Source of the DNA: Tidjanibacter sp.
GTDB taxonomy: Bacteria > Bacteroidota > Bacteroidia > Bacteroidales > Rikenellaceae
Reading direction: 5' to 3'
DNA: 64,000 nt
Assembly: GCA_017503465.1 (NCBI GenBank)
Contig: JAFVSY010000112.1
Span: forward strand, 1 to 64,000
A program made the translations under genes and the position numbers. The notes under the pieces are model-generated. The model did not search any database and was not told the origin of the DNA. It saw nothing but the letters and a program-made list of their open reading frames with translations. Positions 40,588 to 49,728 of this stretch are shown piece after piece (within the stretch, counting starts at the first letter, position 1; the number at the start of each line of letters is the position of its first letter).

Positions 40588-41940
40588 CTACTCCGCAATC
40601 TCAAATACGCCGTCCTTGCCAAAGACCTTCTCGGTCCACTTCTCAAGCAGTCCGCAGCGCAGTCCGAGGTCGAGGATGGTGAAGCGGCGGCGTATCTTCA
40701 CAGCCTTCATCACGCTCTCCTTCAGGCGACTACGGCTGATGCCAATCTCCTCCGGCTCGGTGGGTGCTCCCACCGCAGCAAGCAGGCTCTTGCACTGCTC
40801 AAAGGAGAGGAGCTGGCTCTGCAGGGCGGTGCGTATCTCGTCCCAATTGGTCTTGAGTGTTTCCAGTTGTCGGCGCAATTCGCGCTTGTTGATATACTTT
40901 GCCGAGGTCTCCTTCACGCCAATCAGCGGGAAGTCGGTACCCTCAAATGTTACGAGTGCCTCAAGCCTTGCCTCCTCGGCAGTGGGCCAAGCGGCCACGG
41001 CCGAAGCCACGTCCAAGTGCTCGATGTCCTCCTCCAGCAGGCACTCATAGAGAGCCGTGGAGCAGAGCAAACCGATGGCAACCATAAATCCGTGCGAGGG
41101 ACCTCCGCCCTCACACTGCAAATGCTCCATCTCCCACAGGCGTGCAAAGAGGTGGTCGGCACCACTTGCGGGGCGGCTGGAACGGTGGGCTTGCATTGCA
41201 AAACCACTCAACAGCAGTCCGTCAATAAGCCTCGCCAAGGCCTCGGTGGAGCCATTCCGTACCTCCTGCGGGTGGCTCAAAGCCTCGCGCAGGCCGTCCT
41301 GCACAAGCGAGAAGGCGAACTCATCCATAGGTTCCACGCCCAAACGGTCGGCAAGTATCCAGTCGGCACCGGTGGGTATCTTCGCCAGCAGGTCGGCATA
41401 GCCACTTGCAATCATCTTGGGTGGGCAGGTGGCGATGATGTCGGTGTCGGCAATCACGCCCTTGGGAGCGGAGCAGGGGAAGGTCTGCTTCATTCCCTCC
41501 TTGATTACGGGTGCTCCATAGGCGGTGTAGCCATCCATAGATACTGCTGTGGCCACAACCATATAGGACCTGCCGACGTGGTAGGAGGAGAGTTTTGTGA
41601 GGTCGTTGATTGTACCCGAGCCTATGGCCACAGCCACGGCATCGGTGGTGGAGAGCCTCTGGTCGAGCATCTCCACAAAACTCCACTCGGCCACAAGTCC
41701 GTTGGAGTCGAAGAGGTAGGGTGCCTCTTGTGCTATGCCGGCCTCGGAGAGAGATTTTTCCACCGCCTTGCCTGCGAGGGCATAGGTGTGGGAGTCGGCA
41801 ACGACGATGGCCTTTTGTGCTCCGAAGAGCTCCCGGAACATCGCACCACACTCATCCACAACACCACGTCCAACCCTCAATGCGCGAGTGTCGGTGGCAC
41901 GTTGGAGCGATATTTCAACCATCTCTTTGTTGCTTTTCAT
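40588..41940 (-). CDS. sn-glycerol-1-phosphate dehydrogenase (AraM/EgsA-like)
   Basis: 450 residues, cytoplasmic. Fold of iron-containing alcohol dehydrogenases and dehydroquinate synthases: AIGSGTINDLTKL (NAD phosphate loop), ATAVSMDGYTAYGAPVI, and metal-ligand blocks around MASGYADLLAKIPTG (Asp) and GGPSHGFMVAIG (His). The C-terminal helical part is longer than in archaeal G1PDH, as in bacterial AraM. Such enzymes reduce DHAP to sn-glycerol-1-phosphate, the archaeal-type lipid backbone; in Bacillus the product feeds a heptaprenylglyceryl-phosphate. Here the partner gene is a HAD phosphatase, with no prenyltransferase nearby. Confidence 0.8.
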   Translation of the reverse strand: MKSNKEMVEISLQRATDTRALRVGRGVVDECGAMFRELFGAQKAIVVADSHTYALAGKAVEKSLSEAGIAQEAPYLFDSNGLVAEWSFVEMLDQRLSTTDAVAVAIGSGTINDLTKLSSYHVGRSYMVVATAVSMDGYTAYGAPVIKEGMKQTFPCSAPKGVIADTDIIATCPPKMIASGYADLLAKIPTGADWILADRLGVEPMDEFAFSLVQDGLREALSHPQEVRNGSTEALARLIDGLLLSGFAMQAHRSSRPASGADHLFARLWEMEHLQCEGGGPSHGFMVAIGLLCSTALYECLLEEDIEHLDVASAVAAWPTAEEARLEALVTFEGTDFPLIGVKETSAKYINKRELRRQLETLKTNWDEIRTALQSQLLSFEQCKSLLAAVGAPTEPEEIGISRSRLKESVMKAVKIRRRFTILDLGLRCGLLEKWTEKVFGKDGVFEIAE

Positions 41941-41979
41941 TGTGCGTTTTGGCCTCTCCCTTGTGGCCGTTTCAACCTA

Positions 41980-42010
41980 CAAATGTAATAATATTTTGCT
42001 AATATCCAAA
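41980..42010 (-). promoter_or_regulatory. promoter of the glycerol-1-phosphate dehydrogenase gene
   Basis: Minus strand TTTG (42010-42007), a 19-nt spacer, TACATTTG (41987-41980): a full consensus match 40 nt before the ATG. Confidence 0.75.
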
Positions 42011-42271
42011 AACCGAGCCTACGATGCCTTCCAACCACTCCTCCTCCGACTTGGTGGAGAATGATTGAAGGACAGAAAGGGCAGAGAAGAAATTGAAAAT
42101 TGAAAATGGAAAAAGTTGCGAGTAAGCGAGGGCAGAGGGTGCTTGCACACTTTGCCGAGCGAGAGCAACTAAAAGCCACCGAAGGTGGGTTAATTGTGGT
42201 GCCTGCGGCGCATTTTTATTTCGGGTATTAAAAAAGATACCCGAGGGCAGAAAGGGCAGAAAATAGTTTTC

Positions 42272-42316
42272 TCCCTAAACTCCCCACTCGCCCTAACTTC
42301 CCTAAATTCTCTACAC
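42272..42316. repeat. 9-bp-period array, 5 units
   Basis: tccctaaac, tccccactc, gccctaact, tccctaaat, tctctacac; the array decays into tccctttgcc. Same class as 1750-1866. Confidence 0.75.
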
Positions 42317-42442
42317 TCCCTTTGCCCCCTGTCCATCAAACGTTAATCAGCGTCCCAGCGGCAGATACCAACCGCTTGCCTGTGGCAATGGTGGACGATG
42401 ACCTGCCAACTGCACAAATCAGTCGCGGGTTTCCATTTTCCA

Positions 42443-42473
42443 TTTTCAATTTCCCATTTTATTTGTACTTTTG
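42443..42473 (+). promoter_or_regulatory. promoter of the YfhO-like gene
   Basis: TACTTTTG at 42466-42473. The -33 position is occupied by TTTTC (42443-42447, 18-nt spacer), supplied by the cattttc 7-bp array rather than by TTTG. Confidence 0.5.
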
Positions 42474-42518
42474 TGGGTTATATTGCCTATTTGTGCACTT
42501 TTTGTTATTGGACAGCCG

Positions 42519-44939
42519 ATGAAAAACAACCGAAACATACTCCTGCGATACCTCCCACACATTGGTGCGGTGGTGCTCTTCCTGCTCCTCTCGTTGCTCT
42601 ACTTTGAGCCCCAAATGGAGGGTAAGGCACTCTCTATGGGCGACATCACCCAATATGAGGGTATGAGTCGCGACATCAAGCAGGCACAGGCCGCAGGCGA
42701 GGACCCACAGTGGACCGGCAACGCCTTCGGTGGTATGCCCGCCTATATGATTAACATCGAGTACCCCTCGATGATTATCAAAAATTGGAGCACCGACCTT
42801 GCCAACGCCTTCGGTAGGCCCGCAGTGTTGGTATTCCTCGCTCTGGTGAGTTTCTGGGCTATGTTGCTCCTGTGGGGAGTGAACCCGCTGGTTGCCATTG
42901 TGCCCGCCATTGCCTACGGTTTTTCCACCTACTCCATACTGATTATTGGCGCAGGACACATCACCAAGATGTTTGCCTTTGCCTATGCACCCCTGCTGGT
43001 GGGCGGAGTGGTCTACACTCTGCGTGGTAGGCGCATCATCTTGGGCGGCCTGCTCACGGCACTCTTTGCCACCTTGCAGATTGCCGCCAATCACCCACAA
43101 ATCACCTACTACTTCGCCTTTGTGCTGGTGGCCGTGTGGGTGAACTACCTTGTGGTGGCCATCAGGGAGAAGTGGGTGCCCCGTTTTGTGAAGTCTACTC
43201 TCGTGTTGGCTGTGGCGGCTGTGTTGGCCGTGGGAGCCAACCTCTCCTCGCTCTACTACACCGCCCAGCACCAACCCGACACCACACGTGGTGGTAGCGA
43301 ACTCGCCGAAGGCGCACAGGGCGCAGGCGAGGAGGGCGGACTCGACATCGCCTATGCCACAGCGTGGAGTTATGGCCGCACCGAGAGCCTCAATATCTTC
43401 ATCCCCAATCTTATGGGTGGCTCCTCAAGCGGTGGCTTCGCTACCGATGGGGAGGTGGCTGCCTCGTTGCGCCCCTATGGAGCCCGAAGCCTTGCCACCC
43501 AACTGCCCGCCTATTGGGGCGACCAGCCGATGACCGCAGGTCCCACCTATGTTGGTGCCGCCGCACTACTGTTGGCGGTGTTGGCCCTGGTGCTGTTGCG
43601 TGGCAGGGAGAAGTGGTGGATTGTGGCAGTGAGCGTGTTTGCGTGGTTGCTCTCGTTGGGTAGCAACCTGATGTGGTTCACGGAGTTGATGTTCAAGTGG
43701 CTACCCGCCTACGACAAGTTCCGAGCCGTATCCACAGCCCTCGTGGTGGTGCAGTGGAGTGTGCCCCTGTTGGGCGCATTGGTGCTGTGGCGCATCTGGA
43801 AGGGCGATTACGATAGGCGCACTCTCCTTGTGGGAGTGGGCAAGGCGGCTGCCATTTTGGGAGGTCTTGCGCTTGTATTCGTACTCTTCGGCAAGGCAAT
43901 GTTCTCCTTTGAGGCTCCCTACGACGGGCAAATGGGCCTACCAGCCGATGTGTTGGCCGCAATGCAGAGCGAAAGGGCCTCGATGCTCGTGGGCGACGCA
44001 GTGAGGTCGTTGGTGTTTGTGCTCCTTACCGCAGGTGTGGTTGCCCTCTATGGGTGGGGTAAGATGCGCAAGGGAGTGATGTTGGCCCTTGTGGGAGTGC
44101 TCATTGGGGTGGATATGATTGGCGTGGATGTGCGCTACCTTTCGTGGGGCGACTTTGTGAGGCCCGCCCAAACTACCATACAGCCCACCGAGGCCAACCG
44201 TCAGATTATGGCCGATGAGAGCCTCGGCTACCGAGTGGCCAACCTTGCTGTGAGCACCTTCAACGATGCCACAACGAGCTACTTCCACCGCTCGGTGGGT
44301 GGCTACCACGGAGCCAAACTCTCCCGCTACCAAGATCTCATAGACCACCAACTGTTGCGCGGTAACCCAGAGGTGTATGATATGCTCAACACCAAGTACT
44401 TCATTGTGGCCGACAAGGAGAGCGGTGCACCACAGGCGGTACTCAACGAGGGTGCCAATGGCGCTGCGTGGTTTGTGGACGACATCGTGTGGGCCTCCAC
44501 TCCGCAGGAGGAGATGAGGGCGTTGGATGGGCTCGACACACGCACCGAGGCTGTGGTGGAGGAGCGTTATAGGGCAATGTTGGAGGGTGTAAACCTCGGA
44601 AGTGGCGAGGTGGAACTTGTCAAATACAAGCCCAACCACCTCTCCTATCGCTACAACTCGGCCGAGGGCGGATTGTGCCTCTTTTCGGAGATTTTCTACG
44701 ACAAGGGGTGGAAAGCCTATGTGGATGGCTGGGAGGCAAAATATTTGCGTGCCGACTACGTTCTACGTGCAATGGTGTTGCCCGCAGGCGAACACATCGT
44801 GGAGTGGAGGTACAGGGCTCCGAAGTTTGCCCTTGTGGAGAGCATCACCCTTGGCTTCTCGATAGCCATACTCGGTGGGCTGCTGCTCTATGGGGTGGTG
44901 GAGCTGGTAAGGTGTCGCCGGAGAAGAAGTGAAAAATAG
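42519..44939 (+). CDS. YfhO-like multispanning membrane protein
   Basis: 806 residues from the ATG at 42519. About 12-13 hydrophobic segments start with YLPHIGAVVLFLLLSLLYF, and a large soluble C-terminal region (about 560-775) precedes a last helix (SITLGFSIAILGGLLLYGVV). The aromatic-rich ENLSV-type core (GNAFGGMPAYMINIEYPSM, LPAYDKFRAVSTALVVVQW) and the C-terminal FYDKGWKAYVDG match the bacterial membrane protein YfhO family, which is GT-C-like and linked to glycosylation of cell-envelope polymers in Gram-positives. Its role in Bacteroidetes is unknown. Directly followed by ftsX (15 nt). Confidence 0.82.
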   Translation: MKNNRNILLRYLPHIGAVVLFLLLSLLYFEPQMEGKALSMGDITQYEGMSRDIKQAQAAGEDPQWTGNAFGGMPAYMINIEYPSMIIKNWSTDLANAFGRPAVLVFLALVSFWAMLLLWGVNPLVAIVPAIAYGFSTYSILIIGAGHITKMFAFAYAPLLVGGVVYTLRGRRIILGGLLTALFATLQIAANHPQITYYFAFVLVAVWVNYLVVAIREKWVPRFVKSTLVLAVAAVLAVGANLSSLYYTAQHQPDTTRGGSELAEGAQGAGEEGGLDIAYATAWSYGRTESLNIFIPNLMGGSSSGGFATDGEVAASLRPYGARSLATQLPAYWGDQPMTAGPTYVGAAALLLAVLALVLLRGREKWWIVAVSVFAWLLSLGSNLMWFTELMFKWLPAYDKFRAVSTALVVVQWSVPLLGALVLWRIWKGDYDRRTLLVGVGKAAAILGGLALVFVLFGKAMFSFEAPYDGQMGLPADVLAAMQSERASMLVGDAVRSLVFVLLTAGVVALYGWGKMRKGVMLALVGVLIGVDMIGVDVRYLSWGDFVRPAQTTIQPTEANRQIMADESLGYRVANLAVSTFNDATTSYFHRSVGGYHGAKLSRYQDLIDHQLLRGNPEVYDMLNTKYFIVADKESGAPQAVLNEGANGAAWFVDDIVWASTPQEEMRALDGLDTRTEAVVEERYRAMLEGVNLGSGEVELVKYKPNHLSYRYNSAEGGLCLFSEIFYDKGWKAYVDGWEAKYLRADYVLRAMVLPAGEHIVEWRYRAPKFALVESITLGFSIAILGGLLLYGVVELVRCRRRRSEK

Positions 44940-44954
44940 AACAACAACGATAAT

Positions 44955-45839
44955 ATGGGACAGACTAAAGGAAACAGCAGACTCAAACGCAAAGTGAGGG
45001 GCTCCTATGCCATCTCCACCGTGAGTATCGCTCTGGTGCTCTTCCTGCTTGCAGGTGTGGGCTACATCATCTGGAACCTCTCGAAGGCTACCGATGGGGT
45101 GAAGGAGCGTATGACGCTCTATGTGATGCTATCCGATGCCGAGCCGGCCGAGGTGAAGGAGGAGGTGGGCTACAAGTTGCGCTCGCTGGAGGGCGTGAAG
45201 GAGGCCTTGTTTGTGTCGAAGGCCGATGCGGCAGCCGAGATGAAGGAGTTTGTGGGTGGCGATGTGGAGGAGTTCTTGTCCTACAACCCTCTGCCCGACT
45301 CCTATGAGGTGAGGTTGCGTGCGAGTGAGTCGCCCAAGGCACTTGTGGCCTCCATTGAGTCGCAGGTGAGCGAGTGGAAGGGTGTGGACGAGGTGGTCTA
45401 CCAGAGGGCTGTGGTGGAGAATATGGACACCAACCTCGGCAAGTTTAAGATACTGTTGCTGCTCTTCGGGGGCGCACTGCTGGTGGTGTCGCTTGTGCTG
45501 CTGCGCAACACCATCCGTATGAGTGTCTTTGCCCACCGCACACTCATCAACACGATGAAACTCGTTGGTGCCTCCAAGGGCTTTATCAAGCGCCCCTTCT
45601 TGGTCGATAGCCTGTGGCAGGGAGTTGTTGCGGCACTTCTGGCCTCGGGGCTCTTCTGGGGTATGGTTGTTGCGCTCAATGAGGGCCTGCCCTATGTTAT
45701 GCTTGTGTCGAGTGTGGAGGTGTTGGCCACCATCTGCGGAGGTATCTTGGTGGGCGGAGTGCTCATCTCGGTGCTCTTTACCAACTTTGCGCTCAACAAG
45801 TTTATCCGAATGAATAGTTCCAAGATTCACATATATTAG
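44955..45839 (+). CDS. ftsX: cell division protein FtsX
   Basis: 294 residues. An N-terminal cytoplasmic stretch, TM1 (STVSIALVLFLLAGVGYIIW), a periplasmic domain of about 120 residues, then three TM segments with the FtsX core (RTLINTMKLVGASKGFIKRPFLVDSLWQG). With FtsE it forms the ABC-like complex that activates septal peptidoglycan hydrolases. ftsE is not in the window, as is common in Bacteroidetes. Confidence 0.92.
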   Translation: MGQTKGNSRLKRKVRGSYAISTVSIALVLFLLAGVGYIIWNLSKATDGVKERMTLYVMLSDAEPAEVKEEVGYKLRSLEGVKEALFVSKADAAAEMKEFVGGDVEEFLSYNPLPDSYEVRLRASESPKALVASIESQVSEWKGVDEVVYQRAVVENMDTNLGKFKILLLLFGGALLVVSLVLLRNTIRMSVFAHRTLINTMKLVGASKGFIKRPFLVDSLWQGVVAALLASGLFWGMVVALNEGLPYVMLVSSVEVLATICGGILVGGVLISVLFTNFALNKFIRMNSSKIHIY

Positions 45840-45849
45840 ACAAGATATT

Positions 45850-46161
45850 ATGGCAACAAAAAACCAACAAAAGAGTGCCCCTGCGAATAGTAAGGGCGCA
45901 GTGCAGACCTCTCCGAAGAAGGCCGAGGTGCCCGAGGGCGAGGAGGTTGTCTTTGGGTGGAGCAACTACAAGTGGATGCTTGCGGGGGTGCTGACCATTG
46001 TGCTGGGCTTTGTGCTGATGGCCGGTGGTGGGAGCGATGTTCCCGGCGAGTTCAACTATGAGGAGATATTCTCGTGGAGGCGCATTGGGCTTGCCCCGAT
46101 GGTGGTGCTGGCAGGCTTTGGCCTTGTGGGCTACTCCATTATGAAGAAGAGCAAAAAATAA
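45850..46161 (+). CDS. DUF3098 small membrane protein
   Basis: 103 residues: a Lys/Ala-rich cytoplasmic N-terminus, FGWSNYKWMLAGVLTIVLGFVLM (TM1), a short acidic loop (VPGEFNYEEIFSWRRI), and PMVVLAGFGLVGYSIM (TM2), ending in KKSKK. This architecture and the position between ftsX and uppP are typical of DUF3098 in Bacteroidales. Function unknown. Ten nt downstream of ftsX. Confidence 0.85.
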   Translation: MATKNQQKSAPANSKGAVQTSPKKAEVPEGEEVVFGWSNYKWMLAGVLTIVLGFVLMAGGGSDVPGEFNYEEIFSWRRIGLAPMVVLAGFGLVGYSIMKKSKK

Positions 46162-46187
46162 ATTCTCAATTCTCAATTTTCTACCCG

Positions 46188-46985
46188 ATGTCGATTTTTG
46201 AAGCATTCATACTTGGCTTGGTGCAGGGACTCACGGAGTTTTTGCCCGTGAGTAGTAGTGGCCACCTCCAGATTGCAAAAGAACTGCTGGGTGTGGAACT
46301 CACCGACAACATCGCCTTTGATGTAACCCTCCATTTCGCTACCGTGTTGAGCACCATCGTGGTGCTGTGGAGCGCAGTGAAGAGGCTCTTTGTGGGCTTC
46401 TTCTCATTCCGCAAAGGCCCCGATATGACCTATGCACTGAAAATCATTGTGTCGATGATTCCCGTGGGCATTGTGGGCTTCCTGCTCAAAGACCAGTTCA
46501 ACGCAATGTTGGCCTCGGACTACATTATGGTCGTGGTGGGTGCAATGCTCCTGCTGACGGCTGCCCTGCTGACCTTTGCACAGAGGGCCAAGCCGAGGAA
46601 TAAGGAGATTATCTCGTGGGGCGATGCGGCCATCATTGGCACTGCGCAGGCTGTGGCAACAATGCCCGGTTTGAGTCGCTCCGGTACCACCATCGCTACA
46701 GGTCTGATTTTGGGCAACAAGAGGGCCGTTGTGGCCGAGTTCTCGTTCCTGATGGTGCTGCTACCCATCATTGGCGAGTCGCTGTTGGAGATTGTGGGTG
46801 GCGACTTGTTGGCACAGTCGGGCGTGGGCCTGCTGCCGTTGGCGGTGGGCTTTGTTACCGCCTTTGTTACGGGTGCGCTGGCGTGCAAGTTTATGATTAG
46901 CATTGTGAACAGGGGCAAACTCTATTGTTTTGCACTCTACTGCCTTGTGGTGGGCTTGGTTGCCATTGGTAGCTACTTCTTTTAG
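46188..46985 (+). CDS. uppP: undecaprenyl-diphosphate phosphatase (UppP/BacA)
   Basis: 265 residues from the ATG at 46188; the frame extends upstream inside DUF3098 and is rejected. The two family signatures are present: GLTEFLPVSSSGHLQIAKEL near the N-terminus and ATMPGLSRSGTTIATGLILG in the middle. About eight TM segments. It dephosphorylates C55-PP to recycle the lipid carrier for peptidoglycan and surface glycans. A 7-bp-unit array (aattctc, aattctc, aattttc) fills the 26-nt gap just before its start. Confidence 0.95.
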   Translation: MSIFEAFILGLVQGLTEFLPVSSSGHLQIAKELLGVELTDNIAFDVTLHFATVLSTIVVLWSAVKRLFVGFFSFRKGPDMTYALKIIVSMIPVGIVGFLLKDQFNAMLASDYIMVVVGAMLLLTAALLTFAQRAKPRNKEIISWGDAAIIGTAQAVATMPGLSRSGTTIATGLILGNKRAVVAEFSFLMVLLPIIGESLLEIVGGDLLAQSGVGLLPLAVGFVTAFVTGALACKFMISIVNRGKLYCFALYCLVVGLVAIGSYFF

Positions 46986-46988
46986 CCG

Positions 46989-47768
46989 ATGAGAGAGCAG
47001 ATTTCAAAACAAACCCCCTATCAGGAAGGGGTGGTGCTGGTGGTTGATAAACCCCTGCGCTGGACCTCATCGGATGTGGTCCGCAAGATTAAATATATGC
47101 TCCGCAAACTCGGCTACCCGAAGATTAAGATTGGCCACGCCGGTACGCTGGACCCTCTGGCTACGGGTGTGCTGGTGGTCTGCATCGGTAGGGCCACAAA
47201 GCGTGTGGACGAACTTCAGGCGGGCGAAAAGGAGTATGTGGCCGATGTTATGCTCGGCGCAACCACTCCGAGTGGCGACCTCGAACACCCCGTGGACGCC
47301 ACCTATCCCACCGACCACATCACGCGCGAGATGGTTGAGGAGGCCCTCCGTGGACTCTGTGGCGAGCGTTTCCAACTCCCTCCCGTCTACTCGGCCAAGA
47401 TGATTGACGGCCGCAGGGCCTACGACTACGCCCGCGAGGGAGAACAGGTGGAGATGCGCAGGTCGCTGATTAACATCTACGAAATGGAGATTTTGGACTA
47501 CGAGTTGCCGCTCGTGCGCGTGCGTGTGCGTTGTAGTAAAGGTACCTACATCCGCTCGCTCGCCTTTGAGATTGGCGAGGCTCTCGGTAGTGGTGCCCAC
47601 TTGGTGGGGCTGCGTCGCATACGTAGCGGAGAGCAGAGGGTGGAGGAGGCCTACACTCTCGAAGAGGTGGTTGGGATTATGTCGCTCGACCCCGAAAAAG
47701 AGCTCGCCCAGATGCACAACAGCGAGGCGCACAAGGGGAGTGGAAGAAAATTTTTGGATGTTAAGTGA
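46989..47768 (+). CDS. truB: tRNA pseudouridine(55) synthase TruB
   Basis: 259 residues. The N-terminal [18 protein letters not shown] and catalytic [16 protein letters not shown] (Asp55), then [20 protein letters not shown] and [19 protein letters not shown], cover all TruB motifs. It makes pseudouridine 55 in the T-loop of tRNAs. It starts 3 nt after uppP, so tightly co-transcribed. Confidence 0.95.
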   Translation: MREQISKQTPYQEGVVLVVDKPLRWTSSDVVRKIKYMLRKLGYPKIKIGHAGTLDPLATGVLVVCIGRATKRVDELQAGEKEYVADVMLGATTPSGDLEHPVDATYPTDHITREMVEEALRGLCGERFQLPPVYSAKMIDGRRAYDYAREGEQVEMRRSLINIYEMEILDYELPLVRVRVRCSKGTYIRSLAFEIGEALGSGAHLVGLRRIRSGEQRVEEAYTLEEVVGIMSLDPEKELAQMHNSEAHKGSGRKFLDVK

Positions 47769-47839
47769 AACAAAATCACAAAACAAACGTAAACTATTTG
47801 TTTAGCACCTATTCAACACATACACATTTAGATAAGATT

Positions 47840-48889
47840 ATGAAACTTTCACAGTACAGCTACGACTTCTCGGCCGACTTGCTGGCCAAATATCCCACCG
47901 AAGACCGTGACGAATCACGTCTGCTCGTGCTCCACCGCAACACCGGAGAGATTGAGCACAGGGTGTTTAAGGATATTCTCGACTACTTCGAGGAGAAGGA
48001 TGTCTTTGTACTCAACAATACCAAAGTGTTCCCCGCAAGGCTCTATGGCAACAAGGAGAAAACCGGCGCAGAGATTGAGATTTTCCTGCTCCGTGAACTC
48101 AACAAAGACCTCCGCCTGTGGGATGTGCTGGTGGACCCCGCACGCAAAATCCGCATCGGTAACAAACTCTACTTTGGTGATGATGATGCACTTGTGGCTG
48201 AGGTGATTGACAACACCACCTCGCGTGGCCGCACCCTGCGCTTCCTCTACGATGGCTCCTATGAGGAGTTTCGTGAGGTGTTGCACCAGATGGGTAACAC
48301 CCCAATTCCCAAGTGGATACGCGAGAGGGCTGAACCCATTGACGCCGAGCGTTACCAGACCATCTACGCCAAGGTAGAGGGTGCTGTGGCAGCCCCCACC
48401 GCAGGCCTCCACTTCAGCAAACACCTCCTCAAGAGGATGGAGATTAAGGGCGTGGACTCGGCCGAAATCACCCTCCACGTGGGACTCGGCAACTTCCGCA
48501 CCGTGGATGTGGAGGACCTCACCAAGCACAAAATGGACTCCGAGCAAATCTTCATTCCGGAGCAGACTGCCAAGGTGGTTAATGCTGCCAAGGAGAGCGG
48601 ACACCGCGTGTGTGCAATCGGTACCACCGTGCAGCGCACAATGGAGAGTTCGGTGTCTACCACCGGTATGCTCAAGCCCTATGAGGGTTGGACCAATAAG
48701 TTCATCTTCGCACCCTACGACTTCAGCGTGGCCGACTCGATGGTGAGCAACTTCCACCTGCCCGGCTCCACACAGCTGATGATGGTGGCAGCCTTCGGTG
48801 GCTACGAGAAGGTTATGCACGCCTACAAGGTGGCCATTGAGGAGGGCTACCGCTTCGGCACCTACGGTGATGCAATGCTTATTATCTAA
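47840..48889 (+). CDS. queA: S-adenosylmethionine:tRNA ribosyltransferase-isomerase QueA
   Basis: 349 residues from the ATG at 47840, whose N-terminus [19 protein letters not shown] matches the family. Further signatures: [44 protein letters not shown] and [19 protein letters not shown]. It catalyses the penultimate step of queuosine synthesis on tRNA. Last gene of the ftsX-uppP-truB-queA unit, followed by a terminator. Confidence 0.95.
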   Translation: MKLSQYSYDFSADLLAKYPTEDRDESRLLVLHRNTGEIEHRVFKDILDYFEEKDVFVLNNTKVFPARLYGNKEKTGAEIEIFLLRELNKDLRLWDVLVDPARKIRIGNKLYFGDDDALVAEVIDNTTSRGRTLRFLYDGSYEEFREVLHQMGNTPIPKWIRERAEPIDAERYQTIYAKVEGAVAAPTAGLHFSKHLLKRMEIKGVDSAEITLHVGLGNFRTVDVEDLTKHKMDSEQIFIPEQTAKVVNAAKESGHRVCAIGTTVQRTMESSVSTTGMLKPYEGWTNKFIFAPYDFSVADSMVSNFHLPGSTQLMMVAAFGGYEKVMHAYKVAIEEGYRFGTYGDAMLII

Positions 48890-48950
48890 TGTGAGGTTTG
48901 CTAAACTCGGATATACTTTAGACGCGACTTTCTTGTCGTATATCAAATAA

Positions 48951-48983
48951 AAAAACGGCACCATCATCGGGTGCCGTTTTTTT
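48951..48983. terminator. bidirectional terminator after queA
   Basis: 8-bp GC stem (48955-48962 with 48970-48977) with A5 on the left and T7 on the right, between convergent queA and the 49015 gene. A smaller palindrome, gatatac/gtatatc, precedes it at about 48909-48943. Confidence 0.88.
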
Positions 48984-49014
48984 GTTGTGCTCTCCGCACG
49001 CGTGGGGACTTTGC

Positions 49015-49263
49015 CTACTCCAACTCCTTGAGGATGCGCATTGCAGCCTGATAGATGGTGTCGTCCTCAAAACTTACGATGCCACCATCGGGACCCTCCT
49101 CCACAACAATGCCTGCGGTGGTGGTGGCACCCTCAAAGTGGCGACCGCCAAAAAAGTTCCTTACTTCATCTACATTGATGCCAAGCTCATCGGCGATGCG
49201 CTGGCTGCTGCCACTGGGCAATTTGTCCTTGATGCGGCGCAATTCGTTAAAGGTGATTACCAT
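49015..49263 (-). CDS. small conserved Bacteroidales protein, HTH-like
   Basis: 82 residues. MVITFNELRRIKDKLPSGSSQRIADELGINVDEVRNFFGG looks like a helix-turn-helix, with an unusual Gly-Gly end. A beta/acidic tail follows (GIVVEEGPDGGIVSFEDDTIYQAAMRIL). I recognise it as a short protein conserved in Bacteroidales without assigned function; DNA binding is inference. A candidate -7 box (TACCTTT, minus strand 49323-49317) lies upstream, with no clear -33. Confidence 0.7.
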   Translation of the reverse strand: MVITFNELRRIKDKLPSGSSQRIADELGINVDEVRNFFGGRHFEGATTTAGIVVEEGPDGGIVSFEDDTIYQAAMRILKELE

Positions 49264-49728
49264 AGTGATATTAGTGTTTAGATTTGTGTTTTTAGTTATG
49301 CCATATTTAGCACTATAAAGGTAAAGCCATTTTGTGGAATAAAAAAATTTTCGCTCATAATTTTTCTTTCATTCCGCTTTTTTGTCCTCCAAGCAGGTCG
49401 TGACCACCCTCCAATGAGCCCACCCACACGGGTGTCCGCACCACGATGGCACCGTGGTGTGGCGGGGCGGAAAATGACAAAATCGGACTTTTTGTCATAT
49501 TTTTGTCATCCTCTGTCAGTCCTTTGGGGTGGTTTGGCAGTCTGTGTGGCACAAAAAACGCTTGGCACAGAGATTGAAGATTATTTGGTCGAACACGGAG
49601 ATGATGCTCACAAGTGGAGAGAACGGATGTTGAGAGTTCCAACAACAAAGTGAGGCGCGCTCCGAGAGTTCCGAAAACAAAAGAGTACAAACGAAGTTAA
49701 ACAAAAACATAAAAAAAGATTTACAATT
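49264..49728. other. 465-bp region upstream of dnaK
   Basis: No convincing gene; a 79-codon frame at 49414 shows no family features. It contains a hairpin (49439-49445 with 49453-49459), a perfect 9-bp inverted repeat (49474-49498) and a possible -7 box TATTTTTG (49498-49505). The rest, up to the dnaK start, is unremarkable AT-rich leader of about 220 nt. Confidence 0.6.
49474..49509 (+). promoter_or_regulatory. inverted repeat and -7-like box upstream of dnaK
   Basis: ATGACAAAA (49474-49482) and TTTTGTCAT (49490-49498) form a perfect 9-bp inverted repeat with a 7-nt spacer. A third TTTTGTCAT half-site lies at 49501-49509. TATTTTTG (49498-49505) overlaps the array. It is not CIRCE. Candidate operator for heat-shock or other control of dnaK. 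Confidence 0.45.

Larger units (their letters stand above)
41941..42518. other. 578-bp divergent intergenic region built from repeat modules
   Basis: No gene seen. Contents in order: minus-strand promoter (41980-42010); module cgatgccttccaacc(a)ctcctcct (42022-42045), which recurs inverted at 52143-52166; 7-bp array (about 42092-42114); GGGTAT palindrome (42225-42242) followed by gggcagaaa x2; 9-bp array (42272-42316); module gacctgccaactgcacaaa (42400-42418), repeated at 52186-52204; 7-bp array (about 42433-42450); and the plus-strand promoter at 42466-42473. Confidence 0.75.

Noticed and set aside
39651..40646. N-terminally extended HAD protein from 40646
   Set aside because: The extension is Tyr/His/Pro repeat read from the 9-bp array; the family start is at 40496.
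49414..49653. 79-codon frame upstream of dnaK
   Set aside because: No leader, no homologous features, and it overlaps the inverted repeat and the possible promoter. Composition fits non-coding DNA.
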